A DNA stretch of 64,000 nt from Roseibium sp. MMSF_3412 (GTDB lineage Bacteria; Pseudomonadota; Alphaproteobacteria; Rhizobiales; Stappiaceae): NCBI RefSeq assembly GCF_030733265.1, contig NZ_JASHJI010000016.1:88123-152122 (forward strand), given 5' to 3'. Shown here piece after piece: positions 8,382 through 17,032 of the stretch (positions within the stretch are counted from its first letter, which is position 1; each line of letters starts with the position of its first letter). Below the pieces are notes generated by a model. It had not been told where the DNA came from. It did not search any database and worked only from the letters and a program-made list of their open reading frames with translations. Both the position numbers and the translations under genes were made by a program.

Positions 8382-9797
8382 TTGAAAATACATCCTCTAT
8401 CAAGCGTCGACAGCCAGATCCTGCATCAGGAGTTCCAGCCTCTGGACGGTGACAGGATATTGCGCCTTCTTGCTGAAGCGGCCGAGCTTGTCGGACTGAC
8501 CGCCGAGGACTGCGTTCAACAGGAGACAGGGTCACCGGACGACATCAGCGTGCATGTTTCGGACCTGAAAGTGTCCGTCGTGCAGTCGATCCCCTTTGCC
8601 GAAGATGACTATTTGCAGGTTGCCCTCGACACGTTCTCGCTGGAAAACTTCATCAAGGGCGATCAGCGTATCGACGATGCCGTGACAGCCTGCACGCATG
8701 TGTCCGTCCAGCCCCTTACCGACAGCAACGTGACTGCGTTCAATGGCACTGAGAAACTGGGTGCCGGCGACCTGGCCGTTTTCGAAAACACTCGAAGCGC
8801 GCTGCGGGCAATGTCCTTCGCAAAGACGATTGTGTCGCGCCTCCTGGAGGAAACGGAGGCCGTATCGGTCTTTTGGGGGCCCAGTACATTCCTGCTGGAA
8901 CCGGACACATTCAAACGGCTGGCAGCCTCAAGAGAAGAACTTCTTTTGTACTTGCACTGCCACCTGTTTTCCGAGGACGACCCTAAAACGGGTGAAACGC
9001 TGACCGGTGTCGTGGCGGCGGGTGCCCAATGGCTTGTGGGACGGTATGTCGAAATCAAACCGTGTCCCTTGCCGCCCGAATACCTTGTTGAAAAAGTGTA
9101 TGATTTCGTCCGGACAGCGTTGAAATCCGACAGCATCGGAACCGATGGCCAGTCATTCGGCCGGGATGAAGATGAAGAAATCAAAGTCAGGCTGGAACCG
9201 CCGGAGGGCTATGCCCCGGGCCGGGTCCTGTTGCAGGTCGTACCAGAGGACGATGCACCGATTGCCGATGAGGCCGGCAAAGACCCGGAAGCTGAGCCCG
9301 ATGCCCCCCCGAGCGAGGCAACCCATACAGTGCTTCCAGCTTCCTTGTCGCCTTTGTCGCCTGCGCCGGAAGCGTTTCGCCCACCCTCAGGGGGCGATTT
9401 CCGGGATTTCGATGATGAAGACAGGGAACTGGATCCGAACGATCCGGTAGACGCCGCCATCCTGCAACGCCTGGCGGAGCTGAACGAGACCGACGCGGGT
9501 ACGGAAGACAAGGCCCCTGGCGAAACGGCTTCGGCCCCTGTCGAAGAAGAACCGGCAGCGGCCGAGGAAGAAGAAATCCCGGCGGAACCCGAATTGGCAG
9601 CCATCACGGTGCAGGAGGAGCCAAAAACGGTTGAGCCGGAGCAACGGCCAAGGCGACAAAAACCTCAGCCGAAACGCATGTCCATGGACGAACTCAGGAA
9701 CTTCGCGAAAGAAGCTCAGGTCTCGCAAAAGGACCGGGACGTTCCTTCAAGGAAGCGTGGTTTCATCGGGAAAATGTTCAACGGAAAAGCGGGTTAA
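8382..9797 (+). CDS. Hypothetical protein with long acidic Pro/Glu-rich region, 471 aa
   Basis: The function is not recognised. The first 260 residues look like a folded alpha/beta domain, with SVFWGPSTFLLEP and GAQWLVGRYVEI segments resembling DUF4261-like proteins (weak impression). Residues about 290-430 are low-complexity and rich in Glu, Ala and Pro, so probably disordered. The last 40 residues are strongly basic (QRPRRQKPQPKR, then KRGFIGKMF). There is no signal peptide. The frame starts at TTG 8382 without a clear ribosome site; the only nearby ATG is out of frame, so the start is uncertain. It converges on the merR gene. Confidence 0.65.
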   Translation: MKIHPLSSVDSQILHQEFQPLDGDRILRLLAEAAELVGLTAEDCVQQETGSPDDISVHVSDLKVSVVQSIPFAEDDYLQVALDTFSLENFIKGDQRIDDAVTACTHVSVQPLTDSNVTAFNGTEKLGAGDLAVFENTRSALRAMSFAKTIVSRLLEETEAVSVFWGPSTFLLEPDTFKRLAASREELLLYLHCHLFSEDDPKTGETLTGVVAAGAQWLVGRYVEIKPCPLPPEYLVEKVYDFVRTALKSDSIGTDGQSFGRDEDEEIKVRLEPPEGYAPGRVLLQVVPEDDAPIADEAGKDPEAEPDAPPSEATHTVLPASLSPLSPAPEAFRPPSGGDFRDFDDEDRELDPNDPVDAAILQRLAELNETDAGTEDKAPGETASAPVEEEPAAAEEEEIPAEPELAAITVQEEPKTVEPEQRPRRQKPQPKRMSMDELRNFAKEAQVSQKDRDVPSRKRGFIGKMFNGKAG

Positions 9798-9808
9798 GCG
9801 GCAGCGCC

Positions 9809-10393
9809 TTACCGCGCCTGATCCAGGGTCCGTTTGCATTCCAGCAATTCGAACAAGGTCGCCTGCAGCCGACGGATGTCTTCCTTGGAAACTGCGGATT
9901 GCCCTGCTGGCGCGCCCGGCGTGGGCTTTTCACCCCTTAGCCTGTTCAGAAAGTTGATCCCGCCCGAAGCGGGTGTCTGTGCCGTTTCCTCGGCACTCTC
10001 GGGCAGAACGCCTTTCGGCAGTGCCTCTTCTTCCTCAAAGGCAACCGCATCCGGCCGCTCTGCAGGCTCGGCTTCGTTGGTCTGGACCGTCATCGTTGCC
10101 AGCGGAGAGGCATCTTCGCGCCAGATCTGGGTAACGAAGCGCTGGCCCTGTTCCTTCAGAATGCGTTGTACGCCCTTTATGGTGTAGCCTTCACCGTAAA
10201 GGAGGTGTCGAATACCCTTCAGGAGTTCAACGTCGTCGGGCCGATAGTATCGGCGTCCTCCGCCCCGCTTCAGTGGCTTTATCTGCGAAAACCGGGTTTC
10301 CCAGAAACGCAGCACGTGTTGCGGCAAGTCCAGATCTTCTGCGACTTCGCTTATGGTTCGAAAGGCGTCCGGGCTTTTTTCCTGTGAACTCAT
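9809..10393 (-). CDS. MerR-family transcriptional regulator
   Basis: This 194-aa protein has an N-terminal MerR winged helix-turn-helix (TISEVAEDLDLPQHVLRFWETRF, then RRYYRPDDVELLKGIRHLL). A long variable, acidic linker and a short C-terminal coiled-coil-like end follow. It is the conserved regulator found after ihfA in alphaproteobacteria, and its target is not known from sequence. It lies 10 bases downstream of ihfA and is probably co-transcribed with plsX-fabH-ihfA. It lacks the cysteine-bearing effector domain of metal-sensing MerR proteins. Confidence 0.88.
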   Translation of the reverse strand: MSSQEKSPDAFRTISEVAEDLDLPQHVLRFWETRFSQIKPLKRGGGRRYYRPDDVELLKGIRHLLYGEGYTIKGVQRILKEQGQRFVTQIWREDASPLATMTVQTNEAEPAERPDAVAFEEEEALPKGVLPESAEETAQTPASGGINFLNRLRGEKPTPGAPAGQSAVSKEDIRRLQATLFELLECKRTLDQAR

Positions 10394-10403
10394 CCGGTCG
10401 TTG

Positions 10404-10718
10404 TTATTTGCTTGCCTGTCCCGTCAGCGCATCGTTGATCCGCTGCTTCAATACGTTGGATGGCTTGAATACCATCACGCGGCGCGGTGAAATCGGTACT
10501 TCCTCACCGGTCTTCGGATTGCGGCCGATACGCTCACCCTTGGAGCGGACCACAAATGAACCGAAGCTTGATAATTTTACCGATTCGCCGGTAACAAGAC
10601 AGTCCGAAATTTCAGAAAGCACACGTTCGACCAGTTCTGACGACTCGGTTCGCGAGAGGCCGACCTTTTGATAAACGGCTTCACACAAATCCGCACGGGT
10701 AATAGTCCGATTGCCCAT
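10404..10718 (-). CDS. ihfA: Integration host factor subunit alpha
   Basis: This 104-aa member of the HU/IHF DNA-bending family pairs with IhfB to bend DNA at specific sites in transcription, replication and recombination. The beta-arm segment GRNPKTGEEVPISPRRVMVFKPS is diagnostic. The start is ATG at 10718, preceded on the minus strand by a strong GGAGGGG. A longer frame from upstream is open but has no support. It belongs to the yceD-plsX-fabH-ihfA-merR neighbourhood. Confidence 0.95.
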   Translation of the reverse strand: MGNRTITRADLCEAVYQKVGLSRTESSELVERVLSEISDCLVTGESVKLSSFGSFVVRSKGERIGRNPKTGEEVPISPRRVMVFKPSNVLKQRINDALTGQASK

Positions 10719-10861
10719 GACCCCTCCACAAAGATGCCAGCGATCTGGCTGATTTTGCAATGGAACTCCAACGCAAGGCCCTACGGTATTGCCTCACGGC
10801 GGGCCGGTCAACCGGAACTCCGCCTCAAGATAATATTTGTCGGCAATGCAATTGTCGCCAG

Positions 10862-11839
10862 TTACCAGCGGAGGAGAACTGATCCCCAGGTAAAGCCGCC
10901 GCCCATCGCCTCGAGCATAACGAGGTCGTTGTTTTTGACACGTCCGTCCTTCAGGGCCGTGTCAAGCGCCAGCGGGATCGAAGCCGCGGATGTGTTGCCG
11001 TGCAACTGCACGGTCGTGACAACTTTTTCTGGAGCGATACCGAGTTTCTTGGCGCTTGCATCGATAATGCGCTTGTTCGCCTGGTGAGGTACGAACCAGT
11101 CCAGATCTTCCGAGGACAGTCCCGTTGCCTCATAGGCATCCTCGATCACGTCGGTGATCATGCCCACCGCATGCTTGAAGACCTCGCGCCCCTCCATGCG
11201 AAGATGGCCGACCGTCTGTGTTGATGACGGTCCTCCGTCGACAAAGAGCTTATCCTTGTGCCGGCCGTCCGAGCGCAAATGGCTGGTCAGGACCCCTCGG
11301 TCGGCATTCGTGCCGGAGCCTTCGGTTTTCTCGAGCACAACGGCACCTGCGCCATCGCCGAACAGAACGCAGGTGGTCCTGTCCTCCCAGTCGAGGATTC
11401 GCGAGAAGGTTTCCGCGCCTATGACAAGGCAACGCTCGGAGATGCCGGAACGAATGTAGGCATCCGCCGTTGTCATGGCATAGACGAAACCGGAACAGAC
11501 TGCCTGCACGTCGAAAGCAAACCCGTGCGTGATGCCCAGTTTGGCTTGCACGGTTACGGACGTTGCCGGGAACGTATTGTCCGGGGTCGCCGTTGCAAGA
11601 ATGATCGTGTCGATATCTTCCGCCTTGCGCCCGGCGTTTTCAAGCGCGCGCTGCGCCGCCTCCAGGGCGAGATCGGAAGTTACCTGTCCTTCAGCGGCAA
11701 CGTGACGCTGCTTGATGCCGGTCCGCTGGACGATCCACTCGTCCGACGTGTCGACCTGCCTGGCAAGATCGTCATTGGTAAGAACATTGTCGGGCAGAAA
11801 ACTGCCGCACCCGGTCACGGTCGAACGGACTACGCTCAC
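10862..11839 (-). CDS. fabH: 3-oxoacyl-ACP synthase III
   Basis: The 325-aa KAS III condenses acetyl-CoA (or other short acyl-CoA) with malonyl-ACP to start fatty acid synthesis. The catalytic triad is visible: Cys in QAVCSGF, His in VPHQANKRI and Asn in LHGNTSAAS. Length and motifs are standard. Its ATG overlaps the plsX stop by 4 bases (11836-11839), indicating translational coupling. This coupling of phospholipid and fatty acid initiation genes is common in bacteria. Confidence 0.97.
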   Translation of the reverse strand: MSVVRSTVTGCGSFLPDNVLTNDDLARQVDTSDEWIVQRTGIKQRHVAAEGQVTSDLALEAAQRALENAGRKAEDIDTIILATATPDNTFPATSVTVQAKLGITHGFAFDVQAVCSGFVYAMTTADAYIRSGISERCLVIGAETFSRILDWEDRTTCVLFGDGAGAVVLEKTEGSGTNADRGVLTSHLRSDGRHKDKLFVDGGPSSTQTVGHLRMEGREVFKHAVGMITDVIEDAYEATGLSSEDLDWFVPHQANKRIIDASAKKLGIAPEKVVTTVQLHGNTSAASIPLALDTALKDGRVKNNDLVMLEAMGGGFTWGSVLLRW

Positions 11840-12900
11840 AAATCACCTTCCGATGTCGGCGCGGCTTCTGCGAAGCGGCCGCGATGGTAATGCACAAGAT
11901 CCTGCGCGATCTTGTGCGTCAACTCGTTTTTCACCATGTCATAGGCCAGATCGATCGCCGAGGCATAGCCTTCGGCGTCGGTGCCGCCATGGCTTTTGAT
12001 CACAATTCCGTTCAGTCCGAGAAAGACGCCACCGTTCACCTTGCGGGGGTCCATTTTCTCGCGAAGCAGATCAAAGGCGCCCTTTGCAAAAAGGTAGCCG
12101 ATCTTTGACATAAAGGTTCGATTCATCGCCGAGCGCAAGTAACTGCCGATCTGCTTTGCAGTGCCCTCTGCTGTTTTCAGAGCGATATTGCCGGCAAACC
12201 CCTCGGTTACGACAACATCGACCGTCCCCTTGCCGAGATCATCGCCTTCAACAAAACCGGCGTAATCAAGCGAACGTAGCGGCGTTTCCCGCAGCAGCCG
12301 TCCGGCCGTCCTGACTTCCTCAAGCCCCTTGACTTCCTCAACGCCGATATTGAGCAGCCCGACGCTCGGGCGCTGCACACCGAACAGCGCGCGGGCCATG
12401 GCACCGCCGAGAATTGCGAAGTCGATGAGCTGCTGCGCGTCAGCGCCGATCGTTGCTCCGACATCAAGCACGACCGACTCGCCGCGGGTTGTCGGCCAGA
12501 TGGCCGCAATAGCGGGGCGCTCGATATTCGCCATGGTGCGAAGACAGAATTTGGACATCGCCATCAAGGCACCGGTGTTTCCGGCGGAGACGGCAACGGA
12601 GGCGTCACCTGATTTCACGGCCTCGATCGACCGCCACATGCTCGAGCGCCAGCGTCCCTGCCGCAGGGCCTGGCTCGGCTTCGTGTCCATCGCGATGGAA
12701 ACGTCGCAATGATGCAGGACCGACGCGTCCCTGACCCGCGGGTATTGCTCGAGCAGCGGGCGAATGACGGTCTCGTTTCCATAAAGCAGAAAGCGAATCT
12801 CCGGGTGACGAACAAGTGCGATCTCGGCACCGGGAATAACGACTTCGGCCCCGCTGTCGCCGCCCATGGCATCCAAGGAAATCGGAATTGTTTTCGCCAT
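11836..12900 (-). CDS. plsX: Phosphate acyltransferase PlsX
   Basis: The 354-aa enzyme converts acyl-ACP and phosphate to acyl-phosphate, the donor for PlsY in phosphatidic acid synthesis. The N-terminus ISLDAMGGDSGAEVVIPG is diagnostic, as is the SAGNTGALMA segment. It is followed without a gap by fabH. A space of 213 bases separates it from yceD upstream. The rpmF gene often found between yceD and plsX in other bacteria is absent here. Confidence 0.96.
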   Translation of the reverse strand: MAKTIPISLDAMGGDSGAEVVIPGAEIALVRHPEIRFLLYGNETVIRPLLEQYPRVRDASVLHHCDVSIAMDTKPSQALRQGRWRSSMWRSIEAVKSGDASVAVSAGNTGALMAMSKFCLRTMANIERPAIAAIWPTTRGESVVLDVGATIGADAQQLIDFAILGGAMARALFGVQRPSVGLLNIGVEEVKGLEEVRTAGRLLRETPLRSLDYAGFVEGDDLGKGTVDVVVTEGFAGNIALKTAEGTAKQIGSYLRSAMNRTFMSKIGYLFAKGAFDLLREKMDPRKVNGGVFLGLNGIVIKSHGGTDAEGYASAIDLAYDMVKNELTHKIAQDLVHYHRGRFAEAAPTSEGDL

Positions 12901-13113
12901 TCAGAAGGTCTTTTAACGTTTCACACAAAAGGACGGCACGGGTCAGCGCACCAACGGGTTCACGCCCTTCCCGCAGGGGCTGGAGTCGGGCGCGAACATA
13001 ACGGTTTTGCTCGGAGTGACAACCGTTTTCCTAAACTCTTTCTGATCTTGCGCCCAAATCCACCGAGTACAACTAATCAAACGGGCCTGCCGCACGTCAC
13101 CAAACCTCTTATT

Positions 13114-13683
13114 TCAGTCTTCCGGTCTCGATTTTAAAGCCTCAAGTGCAGCAAAAGGCGAAGGTTCCCTGTCCGTGTCTTCCACCGGCTCGATGTCTGC
13201 GCCACCTGCCTGAAACTCCACGCCGGGTTTGCGCGGGAAGGGATCCAGCGAAAGCGCAAGCTCTTCGCAGATGACCGCTCCGAGGTCCAGGACACCATCA
13301 ACCACGAGATCAGGCGGATCCAGCGATTCAAGATCGATTTCAATTTCGCCGTCTTCGTTCAGGTCCCGGATTTTCCTGGGTTTCTTCGACGTCGGTTCAA
13401 ACGTCCGGTCCACATCCAGCGTCAGATCGCTGTCGAAAGGTTCGAGCGTGACCACACAGGTCTGCGTGATGGAGGCGTGCAACGGCCCGACAACCCGCAC
13501 ACCCGCCTTCCGATAGGGTTTCAGCGTGAAACGGGCCTCCAGGGCGCGCATGCTGACAAGGTCATACGCTTGAGCAATAGCTTCAAGACCGCCGGTATCC
13601 GGCACCACGGTGATCGTTTCGTCCTTATCGACGACGCGATTCGTATTCACCTTGTATGAGTATGGAAAAGTTTCGTCTGTCAT
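13114..13683 (-). CDS. YceD/DUF177-family protein
   Basis: The 189-aa protein belongs to the YceD family (DUF177), linked elsewhere to 23S rRNA maturation and ribosomal protein L32. The central Cys-bearing segment SITQTCVVTLEPFDSDL and the C-terminal region EELALSLDPFPRKPG are typical. The family's second cysteine motif is weaker (GAVICEELAL). It is the first gene of the plsX cluster and lies 22 bases after the cytochrome bc1 chaperone gene. Confidence 0.88.
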   Translation of the reverse strand: MTDETFPYSYKVNTNRVVDKDETITVVPDTGGLEAIAQAYDLVSMRALEARFTLKPYRKAGVRVVGPLHASITQTCVVTLEPFDSDLTLDVDRTFEPTSKKPRKIRDLNEDGEIEIDLESLDPPDLVVDGVLDLGAVICEELALSLDPFPRKPGVEFQAGGADIEPVEDTDREPSPFAALEALKSRPED

Positions 13684-13705
13684 GTTCCAGGTATCCGATG
13701 CCGGT

Positions 13706-14254
13706 TCACACCGGCAAGTCCTTGAATGCCTCCGGGTCCGGCCAGCTCAGCCGCCCTTCCATGAGGTCTCCGGTTGCCTGCCCCGACAATTTGCCGGCGG
13801 CTTCAAGCATGTATTGGGCAAGACGCATCTGCGCCATGGGCTCGGGGTTGTCCGGAAAGAGGTTGCGACCCAGCGCTGCAGAGAGGTCTTCTGCATCCGC
13901 ATTGTCAATTGCCGGGATGTACACATCCGCCCTGCCGTAGAAGGCTTCTCCCATCACCTTGACTTTCTTGGGAACGCGCGTGTCGCTGACCCCCATTTCG
14001 CGCAGGGAAGCATCCATGTCCTGGAAAAACAGATCAAATACGTTCTGAGCGAACTCGGAGACTTTCGCTCCCTCGCCGCGCATCCGCCGGAAGTAAAGCA
14101 CTGCATGCAGCACGATAAGATCAAATCTGCCGTCAATCGTATCGGGCACCATAAAGTCTGTATAAAATGCGGGCTGCCGCGCTTGAGCCACGATTTCACA
14201 ATAGACCTTGTGTTCAGCTTCTGTGGACCGGCGGCGAAACAGGCCGAATACCAT
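13706..14254 (-). CDS. Ubiquinol-cytochrome c chaperone family protein
   Basis: This is a homologue of the mitochondrial Cbp3/UQCC1 assembly factor for cytochrome b of the bc1 complex, 182 aa from ATG at 14254. That start follows GGAG with good spacing, while the ATG at 14266 lacks a ribosome site. Family features are KVYCEIVAQARQPAFYTDFMVPDTIDGRFDLIVLHA near the start and the GEAFYGRADVY segment. The neighbouring yceD gene follows closely, so the two are probably co-transcribed. Confidence 0.88.
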   Translation of the reverse strand: MVFGLFRRRSTEAEHKVYCEIVAQARQPAFYTDFMVPDTIDGRFDLIVLHAVLYFRRMRGEGAKVSEFAQNVFDLFFQDMDASLREMGVSDTRVPKKVKVMGEAFYGRADVYIPAIDNADAEDLSAALGRNLFPDNPEPMAQMRLAQYMLEAAGKLSGQATGDLMEGRLSWPDPEAFKDLPV

Positions 14255-14368
14255 GACCGTCTCCATTCAACTCAGGTGTTGCCTTGTGCCCTATCCCACG
14301 ATAGTGAATTTGCCAAGCAACGAAATACAATAGTGGCCATTGCGGCCTGGCGAAACGGGACTTCTTAG

Positions 14369-14806
14369 ATGAACTTCAAGGCGAGCGCCCTGATCCTTCC
14401 GCTTCTGGCGACATTGCCGCTCGGCGGTTGCTTCACCTCCACCTATACGCATGGCCATGTCGTGACGACGTCCATGCTGAACCAGGTGCAGGTCGGTTCG
14501 AGCCGCGAGCAGGTCGAATTGGTTCTAGGATCGCCGTCGACGACTTCAAGCCTGAGCGGCGACGCCTACTACTATATCTCTCAGAAAACGGCGACAACGG
14601 CGTTTCTGGCGCCTGACATCGTCGAGCAGCGCGTTGTTGCAATCTATTTCGACGACGACGGGTTTGTGCAGGATATCGGCAACTACACGCTCGAAGACGG
14701 CAAGATCGTCGATATCGTCACCCGCAAGACACGGACGGGCGGCGCGGATTACGGCTTCCTGACGCAGATCCTGCGCGGCGCAACGAACCCGGGTCTTGGG
14801 CTGTAA
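14369..14806 (+). CDS. bamE: BamE/SmpA/OmlA-family outer membrane lipoprotein
   Basis: This 145-aa lipoprotein has a signal peptide ending in the lipobox LGGC (Cys at about 21), so it should be lipidated and anchored in the outer membrane. The SmpA/OmlA fold signature VQVGSSREQVELVLGSPS and the IYFDDDGFVQDIGNY strand are clear. BamE supports the BAM complex that inserts beta-barrel proteins. It is divergent from the bc1 chaperone gene, with a 114-base spacer that should hold both promoters. Confidence 0.9.
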   Translation: MNFKASALILPLLATLPLGGCFTSTYTHGHVVTTSMLNQVQVGSSREQVELVLGSPSTTSSLSGDAYYYISQKTATTAFLAPDIVEQRVVAIYFDDDGFVQDIGNYTLEDGKIVDIVTRKTRTGGADYGFLTQILRGATNPGLGL

Positions 14807-15029
14807 CCCAAGCGAAGACCCGAATTTCCTTCGCTGGTTGCCGTGGGGCGGCGATCGGGCTCAGTGCGCCCGGCGTCTCCCTGGCGTCAGCCGACTCGAA
14901 TTGCGCCCCGCACCGTTTCCAAAAAACAGCATGGGCCCCGACACAATCGCGAGCTTGTGAAGGCTCCCTGTTTCGGAGTAAACCGCATGTATTCAAGGGG
15001 CTGCAATCCGGGGCGCGGGAAACCATTTC

Positions 15030-15974
15030 ATGAAAGTTGCGAACAGGAAAAGAATACTCGTCACGGGTGGTGCCGGTTTCCTCGGCTCGCATCTTTGCGA
15101 ACGCCTGCTGGATGAAGGCGCCGATGTCCTGTGCATAGACAATCTCTACAGCGGTACCAAGGACAACATATCCCACCTGCTCGCAAATCCCCATTTCGAG
15201 TTTCAACGGCACGACGTGACGTTTCCGATCTACCTGGAAGTGGATGAAATCTACAATCTCGCATGCCCGGCCTCGCCGGTGCACTATCAGCGCGACCCCG
15301 TGCAGACGACCAAAACAAGTGTGCATGGCTCCATAAACATGCTTGGTCTCGCCAAACGCACAAGGGCGCGCATCTTCCAGGCATCAACGAGCGAGGTCTA
15401 CGGAGACCCGGAGGTTCACCCGCAAACCGAGGATTACTGGGGCCGCGTCAATCCGATCGGCATTCGCTCCTGCTACGATGAAGGCAAGCGCTGCGCGGAA
15501 ACACTCTTCTTCGATTACAACCGTCAGCACGGTCTTGAGATCAAGGTCGCCAGGATCTTCAATACCTATGGGCCGAGAATGCATCCCAATGACGGCCGGG
15601 TTGTCAGCAACTTCATCGTGCAGGCGCTTCAGGGCAAGGACATCACGATTTACGGGGACGGCCTTCAGACACGCAGCTTCTGCTATGCCGATGACCTCAT
15701 CGAAGGATTTGTCCGCCTTATGGCCTCGCCCGCCGAGCTGACCGGGCCAATCAATATCGGCAACCCGTCCGAATTCACGATACGCGAACTCGCCGAGACC
15801 GTGCTGGACCTTGTCGGCGGTGCCTCCAAACTCATCTACCGTCCGCTTCCCCATGACGACCCGAAACAAAGACAGCCCGATATCTCGCTGGCGAAGTCGG
15901 AACTTGACTGGAGCCCCAGGATTCCGCTCAAAGAGGGATTGAAAAAGACCATTGCCTATTTCAGGGAACTCTGA
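15030..15974 (+). CDS. UDP-glucuronate decarboxylase (UDP-xylose synthase)
   Basis: This 314-aa extended short-chain dehydrogenase has the NAD-binding motif TGGAGFLGSH, the STSEVYGDP active-site Ser segment and the catalytic YDEGKR (Tyr-x3-Lys). The close match to the UXS family (NLACPASPVHYQ, RIFNTYGPRM) points to decarboxylation of UDP-glucuronate to UDP-xylose. It is followed 3 bases later by a glycosyltransferase, so the pair probably makes or transfers a xylose-derived surface sugar. A dTDP-glucose dehydratase-like role is a less likely alternative. Confidence 0.88.
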   Translation: MKVANRKRILVTGGAGFLGSHLCERLLDEGADVLCIDNLYSGTKDNISHLLANPHFEFQRHDVTFPIYLEVDEIYNLACPASPVHYQRDPVQTTKTSVHGSINMLGLAKRTRARIFQASTSEVYGDPEVHPQTEDYWGRVNPIGIRSCYDEGKRCAETLFFDYNRQHGLEIKVARIFNTYGPRMHPNDGRVVSNFIVQALQGKDITIYGDGLQTRSFCYADDLIEGFVRLMASPAELTGPINIGNPSEFTIRELAETVLDLVGGASKLIYRPLPHDDPKQRQPDISLAKSELDWSPRIPLKEGLKKTIAYFREL

Positions 15975-15977
15975 GCC

Positions 15978-16958
15978 GTGATGATCCCGACCGACGCCCG
16001 CATCATCGTCGTTACCCCGGTCTACGAAGACTTTGAGGCCAGCAGCCGGCTGTTTCAGGAGTTGCAGGCCGAACTCGGCAACAGCGTCTATATCGTCGCC
16101 GTCGATGACGGCTCGGTGAAACAGCCGCTGGACACTTCCGGCATGGATCTGGCGGGGGCCAGAGGCACAGTCCTGAAGTTGCGGCGCAATGTCGGCCACC
16201 AGAAAGCGATCGCGATCGGCCTCGGATATGTCTCGACACATATCGGCGACAACCAGTTGGTGGTCGTCATGGACTCCGACGGAGAGGATCTGCCCTCCTC
16301 GATCCCGAAACTGTTGAGCGATCTTGAGAAGAATGATGTGGATGTCGTTGTCGCACGGCGCAAGAGCCGTTTCGAGACAATGAGATTCAAGACGTTCTAC
16401 AAGGTCTACAAGCGCCTCTTCCGCATCATCACCGGCAGAACGATCAGCTTCGGAAATTTCATGGCCATGAAGCCGGTCGGTGTCAAACGCCTGTCGGCCA
16501 TGCCCGAGCTTTCGATTCACGTTGCATCGGCCGTTCTCGCTTCGAAGCTGCGAATTGTAACCTGTCCACAGGATCGTGGGCCGCGCTACGCCGGGCAGTC
16601 CAAAATGAATTTCGTGGGTCTGGCACTTCACGGATTCAAGGGCATGATGGTTTTTGCCGAAGACGTTCTCGTGCGTGTCGGCATTGCCTCTGCGATCGTC
16701 GCGGCACTGTGCGTCGTCTTCGGATCGACTGCCGTTATCCTCAAGACAATCGGCTATTCGACGCCCGGCTGGGCATCGGTCGTTTTGGGCATCATGATCC
16801 TCATGTTCCTGCAGACCGGCGTGCTCGCCCTCATGACACTCATGCTGACCGGTGTGGTCAGAAGCGGAACGGTGACGTCGGAACTCGACTATCAGGATTT
16901 CATCGATGAGGTCCTGGTCAGCCAGCAGAACGCGCACCCGACCAAAATCGTTTCCTGA
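15978..16958 (+). CDS. Family 2 glycosyltransferase, dolichyl-phosphate-mannose-synthase type
   Basis: The 326-aa protein has a GT-A catalytic domain with VDDGS and VVMDSDGEDLP (the DxD metal site) and LRRNVGHQKAIAIGLG. Two C-terminal membrane helices follow at about 232-290. This is the layout of polyprenyl-phosphate sugar transferases such as ArnC. It starts at GTG 15978 or ATG 15981, 3 bases after the UDP-xylose synthase gene. I infer that it loads a sugar onto a lipid carrier at the inner membrane. A strong terminator follows. Confidence 0.87.
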   Translation: MMIPTDARIIVVTPVYEDFEASSRLFQELQAELGNSVYIVAVDDGSVKQPLDTSGMDLAGARGTVLKLRRNVGHQKAIAIGLGYVSTHIGDNQLVVVMDSDGEDLPSSIPKLLSDLEKNDVDVVVARRKSRFETMRFKTFYKVYKRLFRIITGRTISFGNFMAMKPVGVKRLSAMPELSIHVASAVLASKLRIVTCPQDRGPRYAGQSKMNFVGLALHGFKGMMVFAEDVLVRVGIASAIVAALCVVFGSTAVILKTIGYSTPGWASVVLGIMILMFLQTGVLALMTLMLTGVVRSGTVTSELDYQDFIDEVLVSQQNAHPTKIVS

Positions 16959-16972
16959 GGCGAAAAAACGAA

Positions 16973-16999
16973 ATGGCGGTCCGCTGAAGGGACCGCCAT
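16973..16999. terminator. Bidirectional intrinsic terminator
   Basis: A perfect 10-bp stem ATGGCGGTCC/GGACCGCCAT with a 7-nt loop is followed by a T-rich TCTCTTTT on the plus strand and, on the minus strand, by T-rich sequence opposite CGAAAAAACG. It lies between the convergent glycosyltransferase and pyrophosphatase genes and can serve both. Confidence 0.88.
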
Positions 17000-17032
17000 G
17001 TCTCTTTTCAGTCTAACGAAAAGACGTTTCCG

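Noticed and set aside
12901..13113. Missed rpmF (ribosomal protein L32) gene between yceD and plsX
   Set aside because: The 213-base spacer has no frame with the Cys-containing L32 pattern in either direction.
15384..16937. 517-codon open frame opposite the UDP-xylose synthase and glycosyltransferase genes
   Set aside because: It crosses two well-supported genes in antisense; composition is typical of third-position GC shadowing.
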